From assembly GCF_000745005.1 (NCBI RefSeq), contig NZ_JQNB01000001.1, forward strand, positions 3,341,501 through 3,405,500: DNA of 64,000 nt, given 5' to 3'. Source of the DNA: Luteibacter sp. 9135 (lineage in GTDB: Bacteria > Pseudomonadota > Gammaproteobacteria > Xanthomonadales > Rhodanobacteraceae). Positions 29,321-37,987 of the stretch are shown in pieces. Within the stretch, counting starts at the first letter, position 1. Each line of letters starts with the position of its first letter. Both the position numbers and the translations under genes were made by a program. The notes under the pieces are model-generated. The model made no database searches. It had not been told where the DNA came from and saw only the letters and a list, made by a program, of their open reading frames with translations.

Positions 29321-30550
29321 ATGCCCATGAAGAACCTGAAGAACGCGCTCCTGCTCGGCGCCTTGCTCACCGCCGCCGCTGCCCATGCACAGACCAACGC
29401 AGGCGAACAGAAGCCCGATTCCGACCTCCCTTTCACCGTTACGAAGGTAGCCAGCTTCGACCTGCCCTGGCGCATCGCCTTCCTGCCCGATGGCCGGATG
29501 CTGGTCACCGAAAAAGTCGGCCGGGTCGATCTGGTGACTCCGCAGGGTGCCAAGACCGAACTCAAGGGCGTTCCGACCAGCTACGTCGAAGGCCAGAACG
29601 GCATGCTGGGCGTGTTCCTGTCGCCGCATTACGCCAGCGACCACTACGTCTACCTCACCTACGTCGCCCCCGGTGATTACGGCGGCGGCCTGGCGATGGG
29701 GCGAGGCCGCCTGGTCCTGGATAACGACCAGCCGCGACTGGAAGGCTTCCAGGTGCTGTGGCAGCAGATGCCCACCGGCAAGGGTGGGCAGCCCGGCGCC
29801 CAGATCGCGTTTTCACCGGACGGCAAGTACCTGTTCCTCACCGTGGGCGACCGGCAGCGTTTCACCCCGGCACAGGATCCCGACCAGCCCGAAGGCAAGA
29901 TCCTCCGCCTTACGCTGGACGGCAAACCCGCCCCGGGCAATCCGTGGGCAGGCAAGGTCGGCGCCCGGACCATTCCCCTGATCGATCCGCCGGCCGACAC
30001 CGAAGCCGCCAAGACGGCGCCGGTCGTCAGTACCTATACGTTCCCGGGTGCCAACCTCACGCCGGCCGAGACCTGGAGCACCGGCCATCGCACACCCTAC
30101 GGCCTCGCCTTCGCTCCCGATGGCCGGCTCTGGGAACTCGAGCACGGCCCCTTCGGCGGTGACGAGCTGAACCTGATCCAGCGTGGCAAGAATTACGGCT
30201 GGCCGCTGGTGTCCTACGGCGCCAACTACAACGGCGTGCCTATTCCCAGCCCGGATACGCGCCCGGATCTCGTCAAGCCGGTCATCTACTGGAAGCCGGT
30301 GATCGCGCCGGGCAACATCATGTTCTACAAGGGCGACCTGTTTCCGGACTGGAAGGGCAGCGCGCTGATCAGCGGCCTGGTCAGCAGCGGACTCATTCGC
30401 GTCACCGTCGACGACAAGGGCGGCGCCACCGCGGTACAGCGCTGGAGCGTCGGCAAGCGCATCCGCGATGTCGAGGAAGCGCCAGACGGCTCGCTCTGGC
30501 TGCTGGAAGACGCGCAGCCCGGCGGCCTGTACCGGCTTGCCCCGAAATAA
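29321..30550 (+). CDS. PQQ-dependent soluble aldose sugar dehydrogenase-like protein
   Basis: A 409-residue exported six-bladed beta-propeller of the Asd/YliI (GSDH) family, which oxidises aldose sugars with PQQ in the periplasm. The signal peptide ends near AAAHAQ. Typical blocks are DLPWRIAFLPDGRMLVTEK, EGQNGMLGVFLSPHY, STGHRTPYGLAFAPDGRLWE and HGPFGGDELNLI with GKNYGWP. GAGGA precedes two close start codons, ATG 29321 and ATG 29327; either is possible. It stands alone on its strand and converges on the XRE-cupin gene. Confidence 0.9.
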   Translation: MPMKNLKNALLLGALLTAAAAHAQTNAGEQKPDSDLPFTVTKVASFDLPWRIAFLPDGRMLVTEKVGRVDLVTPQGAKTELKGVPTSYVEGQNGMLGVFLSPHYASDHYVYLTYVAPGDYGGGLAMGRGRLVLDNDQPRLEGFQVLWQQMPTGKGGQPGAQIAFSPDGKYLFLTVGDRQRFTPAQDPDQPEGKILRLTLDGKPAPGNPWAGKVGARTIPLIDPPADTEAAKTAPVVSTYTFPGANLTPAETWSTGHRTPYGLAFAPDGRLWELEHGPFGGDELNLIQRGKNYGWPLVSYGANYNGVPIPSPDTRPDLVKPVIYWKPVIAPGNIMFYKGDLFPDWKGSALISGLVSSGLIRVTVDDKGGATAVQRWSVGKRIRDVEEAPDGSLWLLEDAQPGGLYRLAPK

Positions 30551-30576
30551 GCTTCGGGTATTCGTGAGGGCGCCGG

Positions 30577-31155
30577 TCAGTCCCTGAAGATGGCCGGCGT
30601 TCCTACCCAGATCATCCGAACCTCGTCCTTGCCTGCATTGCGCATGCTGTAAGGATGCCGCTGGTCGAAGTGGGCGCTGTCCCCCGCGTGCAGCACGAAC
30701 GTCTTCCTGCCCACCGTCATTTCGAGCGAACCACTGAGGAGGTACCAGAACCCCTCTCCTTCCCTGTGGATCGTCGGCGCCACGAGCCCTGCCGGCACGG
30801 TGAGGCGTAACGCTTCCATCTTGCGCTCGGCATGTCGCCCGCTCAGGCGTTCGTAGACCACGGGCGACTCGAGGTCGATCCGGTCGTGCTCATCGGCGCG
30901 ACAGACGATCTGCCCTGGTGTGGGTACGCCGACGAAGTAATCGACGTCCACCTCCAGGGCGTGCGCGATGGCTTCAAGCGAGAGTAGCGAGGGATGGGCG
31001 AGGTTCCGCTCCACCTGCGACAGGAAAGGAACGGATAGCCCGGAGCGGTTGGCCAGGGCTTGCAGGGTCAGGCCCAGGCCACGTCGTCGATCCCGGATCG
31101 CGGAGCCTATGCTCAGACCATCGGCTTTGTCCGGCGTCCCCTGCGCGCCCGCCAT
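30577..31155 (-). CDS. XRE family regulator with cupin sensor domain
   Basis: 192 residues. An HTH of the XRE type (SIGSAIRDRRRGLGLTLQAL, then SGLSVPFLSQVERN, residues 16-55) is followed by a cupin domain (AGLVAPTIHREGEGFWYLLSGSLE, given in parts, and HAGDSAHFDQRHPYSMRN). Such PuuR/MocR-unrelated XRE-cupin proteins control small-molecule catabolic genes. It starts 2 bases after the stop of the SnoaL-like gene and has no own Shine-Dalgarno, so it is translated as part of that operon. The palindrome at 31713-31728 upstream of the operon is a candidate binding site. Confidence 0.88.
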   Translation of the reverse strand: MAGAQGTPDKADGLSIGSAIRDRRRGLGLTLQALANRSGLSVPFLSQVERNLAHPSLLSLEAIAHALEVDVDYFVGVPTPGQIVCRADEHDRIDLESPVVYERLSGRHAERKMEALRLTVPAGLVAPTIHREGEGFWYLLSGSLEMTVGRKTFVLHAGDSAHFDQRHPYSMRNAGKDEVRMIWVGTPAIFRD

Positions 31156-31157
31156 GA

Positions 31158-31607
31158 TTAGGAGCTGTGGTCGCTGCTGATCAGCCAGCGCGTGCCGACC
31201 TTGTGGAACAGCAGCGAAGTGAAGCCCGAGACCTCGGCACCGTTGTCCGGCTTGAGGTGGTAGCGGCCGATGACGAAGGCGTATTGGGTGCCCAGGGGCT
31301 TGACGTCGACGATGTCCACGGTCAGCTTGCCCAGGCCGGCACCGGGTGTCCGGAAGCGTGACGCGTACATCGCCTCGATCGCCTCGTACCCTTCGACGAT
31401 ACCGCTCGAACCCACGTAGCGCGTGCCTGGCGCGCGCTCGTAGCACTCCATGAAGGTCTTCAGGTCGCCGGCGGACCATGAGGCGGCACTGGCATCGAGT
31501 GTCTGCTTGATGGCCTGGGCGACCGGTTCGGCTGGGGCTTCAGCCGCCATGGAGGCAGTCGTCACCACGGCGCCCAGGGCGCAGAAAAGAACGGACAAGG
31601 TTTTCAT
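31158..31607 (-). CDS. Exported SnoaL/DUF4440-like (NTF2-fold) protein
   Basis: 149 residues: a signal peptide (LSVLFCALGAVVTTASMAAE) and an NTF2-like cone fold typified by LDASAASWSAGDLKTFMECY, a YEAIEAMY helix and the C-terminal strands FTSLLFHKVGTRWLISSDHSS (in parts). ATG 31607 has AGGGG at 5-base spacing. DUF4440/SnoaL-like proteins include ketosteroid-isomerase relatives and ligand-binding proteins; no catalytic assignment is possible. It forms a two-gene operon with the XRE-cupin regulator. Confidence 0.8.
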   Translation of the reverse strand: MKTLSVLFCALGAVVTTASMAAEAPAEPVAQAIKQTLDASAASWSAGDLKTFMECYERAPGTRYVGSSGIVEGYEAIEAMYASRFRTPGAGLGKLTVDIVDVKPLGTQYAFVIGRYHLKPDNGAEVSGFTSLLFHKVGTRWLISSDHSS

Positions 31608-31704
31608 GGCACCCCTGGAACATGTGGGAAGTTGCCCTTCCGCCGACACCGGCAAGCATGGCCGGATGGCAGCGGTCGGTCCGTTGGCAGACTAACGTAA
31701 AAGC

Positions 31705-31733
31705 TTGACTCCATCAAAACTTTTTGATCTGAT
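31705..31733 (+). promoter_or_regulatory. Candidate promoter with operator in the spacer
   Basis: TTGACT (31705-31710), a 17-base spacer and TCTGAT (31728-31733) resemble a sigma-70 promoter. The inverted repeat ATCAAAA-CT-TTTTGAT (31713-31728) fills the spacer. It lies in the 302-base gap between the divergent SnoaL/XRE operon and the TonB receptor gene, where an XRE-cupin regulator would be expected to act. The rest of the gap shows no gene. Confidence 0.4.
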
Positions 31734-31909
31734 CGAAACAGGGCTCGCTGCACTGCCGCAAAAAAGCGGTTCAGACGGCTATACGTCCGGCGCCAGGGGG
31801 CGCAACGCACACTTGCTCGAGAACACGCTCGCCATGGCGGCGCGCGTGCGCGAAGGGTATGCCTGTTTCTCAAGACCGTCTTCCATCCAGCCGATCGGCA
31901 GGGGCTTCC

Positions 31910-34219
31910 ATGAACCAAGATCTCAAGCGCACGCTGCTCTACACCGCCCTGCTCTCCGTGGCGCTGGCCACGGGCGCGGCCGCCGCGCAGGACGCCACCG
32001 ATCCGGCCAACGGCAAGAAGAAGACCCAGGCGTCCGACACCCCGCAGAGCCTCGAGGGCATCACGGTCACCGCCGCCAAGCGCGAGCAGGACATCCAGAA
32101 GGTGCCTATCAGCATGACCGCGCTGACCGGCGAGCAGCTCGAACGCCAGGGCGTGACCAGCCTCGTCGACCTGGCGCGTATCGCGCCGTCGCTCACGGTC
32201 GCCTCCTCGGGCCCGGGTTCCAACAATCTGATCATCCGCGGTATCTCGTCGAGCGCGGGCTCCGCCGCCACGGTAGGCTATTACCTCGACGACGTGCCCA
32301 TCGCCGCGTCGAGCAATGCCGCGCTGCTGTCCACGCGTGGCGTCATCGATCCCTCGGTGTTCGATATCGAGCGTGTGGAGGTGCTGCGCGGGCCCCAGGG
32401 CACGATCTACGGCTCCAGTTCGATGGGTGGCACGGTCAAGTACGTGACCAACCAACCCGACCTGGACTTCGTCGAGGCGCGCATCCGGACGGACGTTTCG
32501 GGCACGTACCATGGCGGCCCCAATGCCAACGTCAATGGCGTGCTCAACGTGCCGCTGATCAAGGACACCGTCGCGCTGCGCCTGTCCGCCTACTACCGCG
32601 ACGACGACGGTTATATCGATCGCTACCCGATCTCGCCCGCCAACTACCTGGCGGCGGACCCGGATGGCGGGAAGAAGGACAACGTCAATACGTACAAGAC
32701 GTATGGGGCCCGCGTGGCCATGCTGATCAAGCCGGACGATTCGCTGACGATCACGCCCAGCGTCATCTACCAGTATTCCCGACTGGGTTCTCCGTTCACC
32801 TACGACAAGATTCCCGCGTCGCTCGACAACCCGTACCAGGTGCGTGACGTCAACGAGACCAACATCCAGAAGTCGACGATCTCCAACATCGCCATCCACA
32901 AGCAGTTCGACGCTTTCGAACTGATGTCGTCCAGCTCGTACTTCACCCGCGACATCAGCATCCGTGACGACAGTTCCAAGGTGATCAACTACTTCTTCGG
33001 GCTGCCCAGCGTCTACCCCACGACAATGTACGGCAGCTACAAGAACAAGGAATTTACCCAGGAACTCCGCGCCACCAGTAAGTTCGATGGCCCGGTGCAG
33101 GCCATCCTGGGTGCGTTCTACCACGACGTGCGCGCGCCGCTGAACTCGTCCATTCCCTACCCGGGTGGCTTCAACCAGACCTTCGGCACCCCGTTCCCGG
33201 CCTACTCCACCATCTACCAGGGCGGGCGCAACGCCACCCTCGACGAGTATGCTGTGTTCGGCGAGTTGTCCTGGAACATTACCGACAAGCTGAAGGCCAG
33301 CGCGGGCATCCGTGCTTTCGAGGTCAAGCAGGGCTTCTCGCAGACCGGCGATGGCCTGCTTAACGGTGGCCCGAGCGCGGTACAGAGCAAATCGAAGGAT
33401 TACGGCAGCACGCCCAAGTTCACGCTGCAGTACCAGGTCACGCCCGACGACATGGTCTACGCCACGGCCTCCGAAGGGTATCGGCCCGGCGGCCCGAACA
33501 ACCCTGCCCCGGCCACGCTGTGCGGTTCGGAGGTCTCGGGGCTGGGCCTCAGCCAGTCGCAGCTGAACAAGTACAACCCGGACACCCTCTGGAACTACGA
33601 ACTGGGCTTCAAGAGCGCCTTGCTCGACCGCAAGTTGCTGGTCGACGCGTCCGTGTATCACATCGACTGGAAACACGTGCAGCAGCAGATCGTGCTCGGC
33701 TGTGGCTACAACATCACCGCCAACTTTGGTAGCGCGGTCAGCCAGGGCGCGGAACTGGAACTGAAATTCCTGCCCGTCAATGCCGTGACCCTGAGCGCCG
33801 GCTTCAGCTACAACGATGCCTACCTGAAGAACGACGTGCCCGGCACCTCGGCGAAGGACGGCGACCGCCTGGTCAATGTGCCCCGCTTCACCGGCTCGCT
33901 GGCCGGCGAGTATCGCCACCGGGTCAACGCGCAGTACGACGGCTTCATGCGTGCTGACATCAGCTACGTGGGCGACTCCAACTTCCTGTACGACCGCGAA
34001 AGCCCGTTCTACCGTCGCAAGGGCTTTGCCACCACCAACATCCGCGTGGGTATGGAAGGCCGCAACGGTTTCGATATCTCGCTGTACGCCACCAACCTGT
34101 TCGACAAGCGCGGCGAGACCGACCTGCCGGTGGCCATCTCGGCCGACCTGCCGACGACGCGCCGCGTGGCGTTGAACCAGCCGCGCACCATCGGCGTGAC
34201 GATGCAGTACCAGTATTGA
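31910..34219 (+). CDS. TonB-dependent outer membrane receptor
   Basis: A 769-residue receptor. ATG 31910 has AGGGG at 5-base spacing and gives a signal peptide ending near TGAAAAQ. The plug begins with EGITVTAAKREQDIQKVPIS and contains NNLIIRGISSSAG and VEVLRGPQGTIYGSSSMGGTV (two blocks); the barrel ends in GVTMQYQY with a final aromatic residue. It resembles the receptor at 4411-6852 in class. No hydrolase lies next to it. The divergent XRE-cupin/SnoaL operon and the palindrome between them suggest control by a small-molecule ligand rather than by iron. Confidence 0.92.
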   Translation: MNQDLKRTLLYTALLSVALATGAAAAQDATDPANGKKKTQASDTPQSLEGITVTAAKREQDIQKVPISMTALTGEQLERQGVTSLVDLARIAPSLTVASSGPGSNNLIIRGISSSAGSAATVGYYLDDVPIAASSNAALLSTRGVIDPSVFDIERVEVLRGPQGTIYGSSSMGGTVKYVTNQPDLDFVEARIRTDVSGTYHGGPNANVNGVLNVPLIKDTVALRLSAYYRDDDGYIDRYPISPANYLAADPDGGKKDNVNTYKTYGARVAMLIKPDDSLTITPSVIYQYSRLGSPFTYDKIPASLDNPYQVRDVNETNIQKSTISNIAIHKQFDAFELMSSSSYFTRDISIRDDSSKVINYFFGLPSVYPTTMYGSYKNKEFTQELRATSKFDGPVQAILGAFYHDVRAPLNSSIPYPGGFNQTFGTPFPAYSTIYQGGRNATLDEYAVFGELSWNITDKLKASAGIRAFEVKQGFSQTGDGLLNGGPSAVQSKSKDYGSTPKFTLQYQVTPDDMVYATASEGYRPGGPNNPAPATLCGSEVSGLGLSQSQLNKYNPDTLWNYELGFKSALLDRKLLVDASVYHIDWKHVQQQIVLGCGYNITANFGSAVSQGAELELKFLPVNAVTLSAGFSYNDAYLKNDVPGTSAKDGDRLVNVPRFTGSLAGEYRHRVNAQYDGFMRADISYVGDSNFLYDRESPFYRRKGFATTNIRVGMEGRNGFDISLYATNLFDKRGETDLPVAISADLPTTRRVALNQPRTIGVTMQYQY

Positions 34220-34223
34220 GCGA

Positions 34224-34571
34224 TCAGGCTTTCTTCAAGAAGCACACCTTGAGCACCAGCCCCTTGATCTTGTCCGAGCTCCCTTCGATGTGCTCCGCAT
34301 CGCCGTCCACCAGATGGATGTTGCGTATCACGGTACCCTGCTTCAACGGGATGGAGGATCCCTTGACTTTCAGGTCCTTGATGACGACGACGGAGTCGCC
34401 TTCGTTGAGCACGTTGCCGTGGACGTCGCGCACGACAGCTACGCCTTCGTCGGCAGCAGCCGACTGCTGCGGCCACTCATGGGCGCAGTCCGGGCAGATG
34501 TACATCTCGCCATCGGGGTAGGTGTTTTCCATGCCGCAGACCGGGCATGCGGGGATATTGGAGTTCGGCAC
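34224..34571 (-). CDS. yjdM: YjdM/PhnA family zinc-ribbon protein
   Basis: A 115-residue protein. A zinc ribbon (CPVCG at 9-13 and CPDC at 26-29) precedes the SH3-like domain with the family block VVVIKDLKVKGSS and IRNIHLVDGD. It matches the length and motifs of E. coli YjdM (old name PhnA), whose function is not firmly known and which is not the phosphonoacetate hydrolase. The start is GTG 34571. It lies downstream of the ATP-grasp gene on the same strand after 59 bases and converges on the TonB receptor gene with a 4-base gap. Confidence 0.9.
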   Translation of the reverse strand: MPNSNIPACPVCGMENTYPDGEMYICPDCAHEWPQQSAAADEGVAVVRDVHGNVLNEGDSVVVIKDLKVKGSSIPLKQGTVIRNIHLVDGDAEHIEGSSDKIKGLVLKVCFLKKA

Positions 34572-34630
34572 GAGGCGGCTCGCTTACAAAAAAGGTCGAG
34601 CCCGCCATTATACGGGTCAGCGCTGCCAAC

Positions 34631-35728
34631 CTACTCCACCGTAAACAACACCCGCTCCGGCGGCGCCTCATCGACCGCCTCGCGCAACCGGTCGAACCGG
34701 TCCGACGCCCAGAAGCCCTTCATCGAAACATCGCCGACGTCATCCAGCGCATAGTCCACCCGCCCGGTGACCAGCATCGCCGTCATGGCCCGCAGGATCG
34801 GGCAGCCGGGCAGCATGTCCTCGACGAAGAGGAACTGCCCCGCCTGGTTCACTTCCAGGAAATGGAAGCCACCCTCGGCATCCATCACCAGGTCGATGCA
34901 ACCGAAAACGAGCCCCAGCTCCCGCATGAACGCCCGCAGTCGCGCCTCCAGCGCCTCGGGCAACACGATACCCTCCGCGCGCAGCTCGGGATCGCCCGCA
35001 TGCGTGCGCCAGTCCACGAAGCCGCCGCCCTGGTCCTTGCGGATAGCCAGCGCGAACATACGGTCGCCGATCACGGTGACGCGCACGTCGCAGGTCTTCT
35101 CGATATAGCGCTGGTAGATACCCGGGCACACGGCGATCGCCTCCGCCGGCAGGTCGCTGTCGCCGTCCAGCAAGGTGACGCCGACCGCGTGCATCTTCCC
35201 GCTGTCGCGCTCTTCCCACTGGTGGACCAGGAAACTCTTGAAGACGATCCGGCCCCAACGCGCGCGCATGGCGTGTACCTCGGCCGCGACGGTGGTCACC
35301 ACGGTGTCGGGGAAGGGAATGCCCAGGCGCCGGCACACGCTTAGCTGCACCAGCTTGTTCTCCGCGTGGCGCGCCGCGTCCATCGGGTTGACCCAGAGTG
35401 GGCGCGCAAACGTGCTGTCCAGGCTGAACACGCTGCGCTGGAACATTTTCCATTCCCAGGCGGCGAAAGTGCGGTCCGCCTCCGCGCAATGCGGCTTCGG
35501 CTCCTGGAACCGTCGGTTCCACACGGCCGTGATGCCGCCGGCCAGGTCGAACGGCGCATCCATCGACTCGCCGTCCGCGTCGATGTGGAAGCGGTAATGC
35601 GAACCAGGCGCCGTGGGCAGGGCCGCGAACCACAGCGGCTCCACACCCTGCTGCTCGATCGCCCACGCCAGCGCGCTGGCGTGCGGATCGCTGTGCGGCG
35701 CGAGGATGAGCGGACGTGTCCCGGTCAT
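34631..35728 (-). CDS. MvdC/MvdD-like ATP-grasp peptide ligase (graspetide maturase)
   Basis: 365 residues. An N-terminal pre-ATP-grasp domain (residues about 5-110, with AVWNRRFQEP) precedes the ATP-grasp fold: RIVFKSF, GIYQRYIEKTCDVRVTVIG, FGCIDLVMD and the diagnostic HFLEVNQAGQFLFVE near residue 300. This last block is typical of microviridin-type ligases that join Ser/Thr or Lys to Asp/Glu side chains of a precursor peptide. ATG 35728 has GGGAGA at 6-base spacing. The 57-residue peptide gene lies just upstream with a hairpin in between. It is the only ATP-grasp ligase here, so all macrocycles would be made by one enzyme. Confidence 0.85.
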   Translation of the reverse strand: MTGTRPLILAPHSDPHASALAWAIEQQGVEPLWFAALPTAPGSHYRFHIDADGESMDAPFDLAGGITAVWNRRFQEPKPHCAEADRTFAAWEWKMFQRSVFSLDSTFARPLWVNPMDAARHAENKLVQLSVCRRLGIPFPDTVVTTVAAEVHAMRARWGRIVFKSFLVHQWEERDSGKMHAVGVTLLDGDSDLPAEAIAVCPGIYQRYIEKTCDVRVTVIGDRMFALAIRKDQGGGFVDWRTHAGDPELRAEGIVLPEALEARLRAFMRELGLVFGCIDLVMDAEGGFHFLEVNQAGQFLFVEDMLPGCPILRAMTAMLVTGRVDYALDDVGDVSMKGFWASDRFDRLREAVDEAPPERVLFTVE

Positions 35729-35748
35729 GCTGTCTCTCCCTAAACGAA

Positions 35749-35773
35749 TGCGCCCCGCGAAAGGCGGGGCGCA
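35749..35773 (-). terminator. Hairpin between graspetide precursor and ATP-grasp gene
   Basis: A 10-bp perfect GC-rich stem (TGCGCCCCGC with GCGGGGCGCA) and a 5-base loop, followed on the minus strand by TTCGTTTAG. It fills the 62-base gap between the two genes. The T-run is imperfect, so it may work as a partial terminator or as an mRNA-stabilising structure. Confidence 0.6.
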
Positions 35774-35790
35774 AGGTGCGGACAGGTGAA

Positions 35791-35964
35791 TCAGCCGCCG
35801 ATGATGCCGACTTCCGGCTCGGGTCGATCCGGATCGGTATAGACGGTGAGGAATACGTTGCCGCGGTTCTCTTCCTTCAGCGTGGGGGTGACTTCCGTGG
35901 CACGAAGGCGGGCGAAGGCGCGGGGAGCGGAAAGATCGTGGGACGACGAGGCATGGCATGTCAT
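35791..35964 (-). CDS. Candidate graspetide precursor peptide
   Basis: A 57-residue peptide with an excellent AGGAGA 9 bases before ATG 35964. The leader part has PRAFARLRATEV (14-25), which loosely resembles the PFFARFLE helix recognised by microviridin ligases. The C-terminal 18 residues hold Thr40 and Thr43 with Asp44, Asp46, Glu49 and Glu51, and end in GIIGG. These are suitable donors and acceptors for side-chain ester links. Its place immediately upstream of the ATP-grasp ligase supports the assignment, but the core does not match the classical TxKYPSD pattern. Confidence 0.75.
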   Translation of the reverse strand: MTCHASSSHDLSAPRAFARLRATEVTPTLKEENRGNVFLTVYTDPDRPEPEVGIIGG

Positions 35965-36081
35965 GGCAAAACGTCTCCTGGGAGCGGCGGAAGGGCCGCC
36001 ATTCACCCTAAGCGATCCCCGGAAGCCATGCGTGAAAGCCTGCCGAAAACGCATGGTGGTCCCAGGCGACGGCCCCTGTGC

Positions 36082-37662
36082 TTACCAGTCCGTCGGCCGA
36101 TAGTCCTTGAGGAATTGCCCCCACACATGCTCGCCCGTGTTGATCCCGCTGATGATCGGATCGACGATCCGCGCCGCACCGTCGACGATATCCAGCGGCG
36201 GGTGGAACCGTTCTTCCCGCACCTTCTTCGCCGCCAGGTCGGCCGGATCTTCATCGGTCACCCAGCCCGTGTCGACGCTGTTCATATGGATCCCGTCGTT
36301 CCGGTAATCCGTGGCCGAGGTGCGCGTCATCATGTTGAGCGCCGCCTTGGCCATGTTGGTGTGCGGATGGCGGGTGGTCTTGAAGTTGCGGTAGAACTGC
36401 CCCTCCATCGCCGAGACGTTGACGATGTGCTTGTCGCGCTCGGGCGTGCGCAGCATCAGCGGCTTCAGCCGCGCGTTGATGATGAACGGTGCGATGGCGT
36501 TGACCAGCTGCACCTCCAGCAGTTCCACCGACGGCACCTCGGCCATCAGCAAGCGCCATGAGTTGCGCTCGCGCAGGTCCACCTGCTGCAGGTCCTGGTC
36601 CAGCCGGCCCTCCGGGAACAGGTGGCTCTGCGCCAGCAGTTCCTCGGGCAGCAGCGGTAGCTGCGAGAGCTCGGCGGCCCGGGTCAGTCCCGGCAACGGT
36701 GCCCGCTGGCCGGCGAGCCCGCCGGACGAGGCGGCGGCATCGGGCAGGATGTGTGAGCCGCGCAGGCCCTCGTAATGGCCGACAAGCTTGCGCACGTGCT
36801 CGGGCATGTCGTGCAGGGCGGCCGTCTCACCCTCCATCATGTGCGCATAGAAGTCCGGTGGACGACGCACGGTCTGGCACGCATTGTTGATGATGAAATC
36901 CAGGCGTGGCCGCGTGGCGACCAGTTCCTGGCAGAACGCTTCCACACTGGGCGTGTGCCGCAGGTCCAGCCCGTAGACCTGGAGGCGGTGGCCCCACTCG
37001 CCGAAGTCGGGCTCCTCGGCGTAACGCGCCGCGGAATCCCTCGGGAAGCGCGTGGTGACGATCAGTTCGGCGCCGGCACGCAGCAACTTCAGGCCGGCCT
37101 GGTAGCCGATCTTCACGCGACCGCCGGTCAGCAGCGCCACGCGACCGCGAAGGTCCACCAGCTCGGTGCGCTTGGCGTAGTTGAATGCAGCGCACGTGGG
37201 GCACAACTGGTCGTAGAAGAAATGGATGGCCGAGTATTTCTGCTTGCACACATAGCAATGCTTCGGCTCGATCGATTCGCGCGGTTGCGCGGCATCGGCG
37301 TCGGGCCCGATATCGTTGGCCTCGAACCCTTCGGGCGCGAAGACGTTGGGTGTAGTGAACACCGGCTTGCGCCGCAGCGCGCGGATGCCGGTCTGGTTGA
37401 GCACGTCGTCCTCGGCCTTGATCTTTTCGGCATGACGCGCTTTTTGGGCAACTTTCAGCTTGATGCGGCGCTCACCCGGGTCGGGGTGATAGACCTGCGC
37501 CACCGCCTGGTACAGGCGTTGACGATCATCGGCCGGCAAACGGTCAAGCAGCAGCCTGTCGGCCGCGACGGACTCGAGCAACTGCGTCGCCGCACGCAGG
37601 CGCTCCAGCAGCGCGGTCTCGGCGGTGACGTCGGCCAGGGGGGCGGTAGTGTCCAAAAGCAT
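36082..37662 (-). CDS. Short-chain dehydrogenase with N-terminal zinc-knuckle region
   Basis: A 526-residue cytoplasmic protein. Residues 1-130 are helical. A CYVC...CPTC pair of knuckles (about 137-158) suggests a bound zinc. The SDR domain starts at RGRVALLTGGRVKIGYQAG (about 172) and contains FIINNACQTVRR and a late NVSAMEGQFY; a YxxxK-like pair is not clear, HTNMAKAA being the nearest. This long SDR type with a zinc region is known from bacteria and plants but lacks a defined substrate. It lies 117 bases upstream of the graspetide precursor on the same strand; whether it acts in that pathway is unknown. Confidence 0.82.
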   Translation of the reverse strand: MLLDTTAPLADVTAETALLERLRAATQLLESVAADRLLLDRLPADDRQRLYQAVAQVYHPDPGERRIKLKVAQKARHAEKIKAEDDVLNQTGIRALRRKPVFTTPNVFAPEGFEANDIGPDADAAQPRESIEPKHCYVCKQKYSAIHFFYDQLCPTCAAFNYAKRTELVDLRGRVALLTGGRVKIGYQAGLKLLRAGAELIVTTRFPRDSAARYAEEPDFGEWGHRLQVYGLDLRHTPSVEAFCQELVATRPRLDFIINNACQTVRRPPDFYAHMMEGETAALHDMPEHVRKLVGHYEGLRGSHILPDAAASSGGLAGQRAPLPGLTRAAELSQLPLLPEELLAQSHLFPEGRLDQDLQQVDLRERNSWRLLMAEVPSVELLEVQLVNAIAPFIINARLKPLMLRTPERDKHIVNVSAMEGQFYRNFKTTRHPHTNMAKAALNMMTRTSATDYRNDGIHMNSVDTGWVTDEDPADLAAKKVREERFHPPLDIVDGAARIVDPIISGINTGEHVWGQFLKDYRPTDW

Positions 37663-37987
37663 GATCCGTAAAGAGAAAGAGGAAAACCGGAGCGATACGC
37701 CACACAGCCGTGGAGCGCGTCCAACCCGCTATTTTGCCTGTAATGCCACCCAGGGTGGTAACCGCGCGATCACGCCGTTTCGGCAGCCCGCCGGAAAATG
37801 CTTATGCGCCACGAACGCCCGAATTCGCCGCCTGCATTGCGGCATGCCGTGACTGTGATGCGCGACACAGCGTCCGACCACGCAGTGTCATATTCACTCT
37901 CAACACTACTTAAGAAATCTTTTTTTTTCAGACGGCCAAACAAGATCGGCGGATATCGTCCTGCCTGTCGTTAACGCGGGGAACACC
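37663..37987. other. Gene-free divergent promoter region before the NRPS
   Basis: 325 bases between the divergent SDR and NRPS starts. Visible are a T9 run (37920-37928) without a stable stem before it, an AT-rich stretch around 37890-37930 that may hold the NRPS promoter, and GGGGAA just before ATG 37988. No convincing small gene was found. Confidence 0.5.

Noticed and set aside
31604..33919. 771-codon minus-strand open frame opposite a TonB receptor
   Set aside because: Same shadow effect; low-complexity composition without motifs.
34577..34609. Hairpin GGCTCG/CGAGCC between ATP-grasp and yjdM genes
   Set aside because: The T-run is inside the 14-base loop rather than after the stem, so it is not a terminator.
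37905..37930. Terminator at the T9 run before the NRPS
   Set aside because: Only a 4-bp inverted repeat (AAGA/TCTT) precedes the T-run; too weak for an intrinsic terminator.
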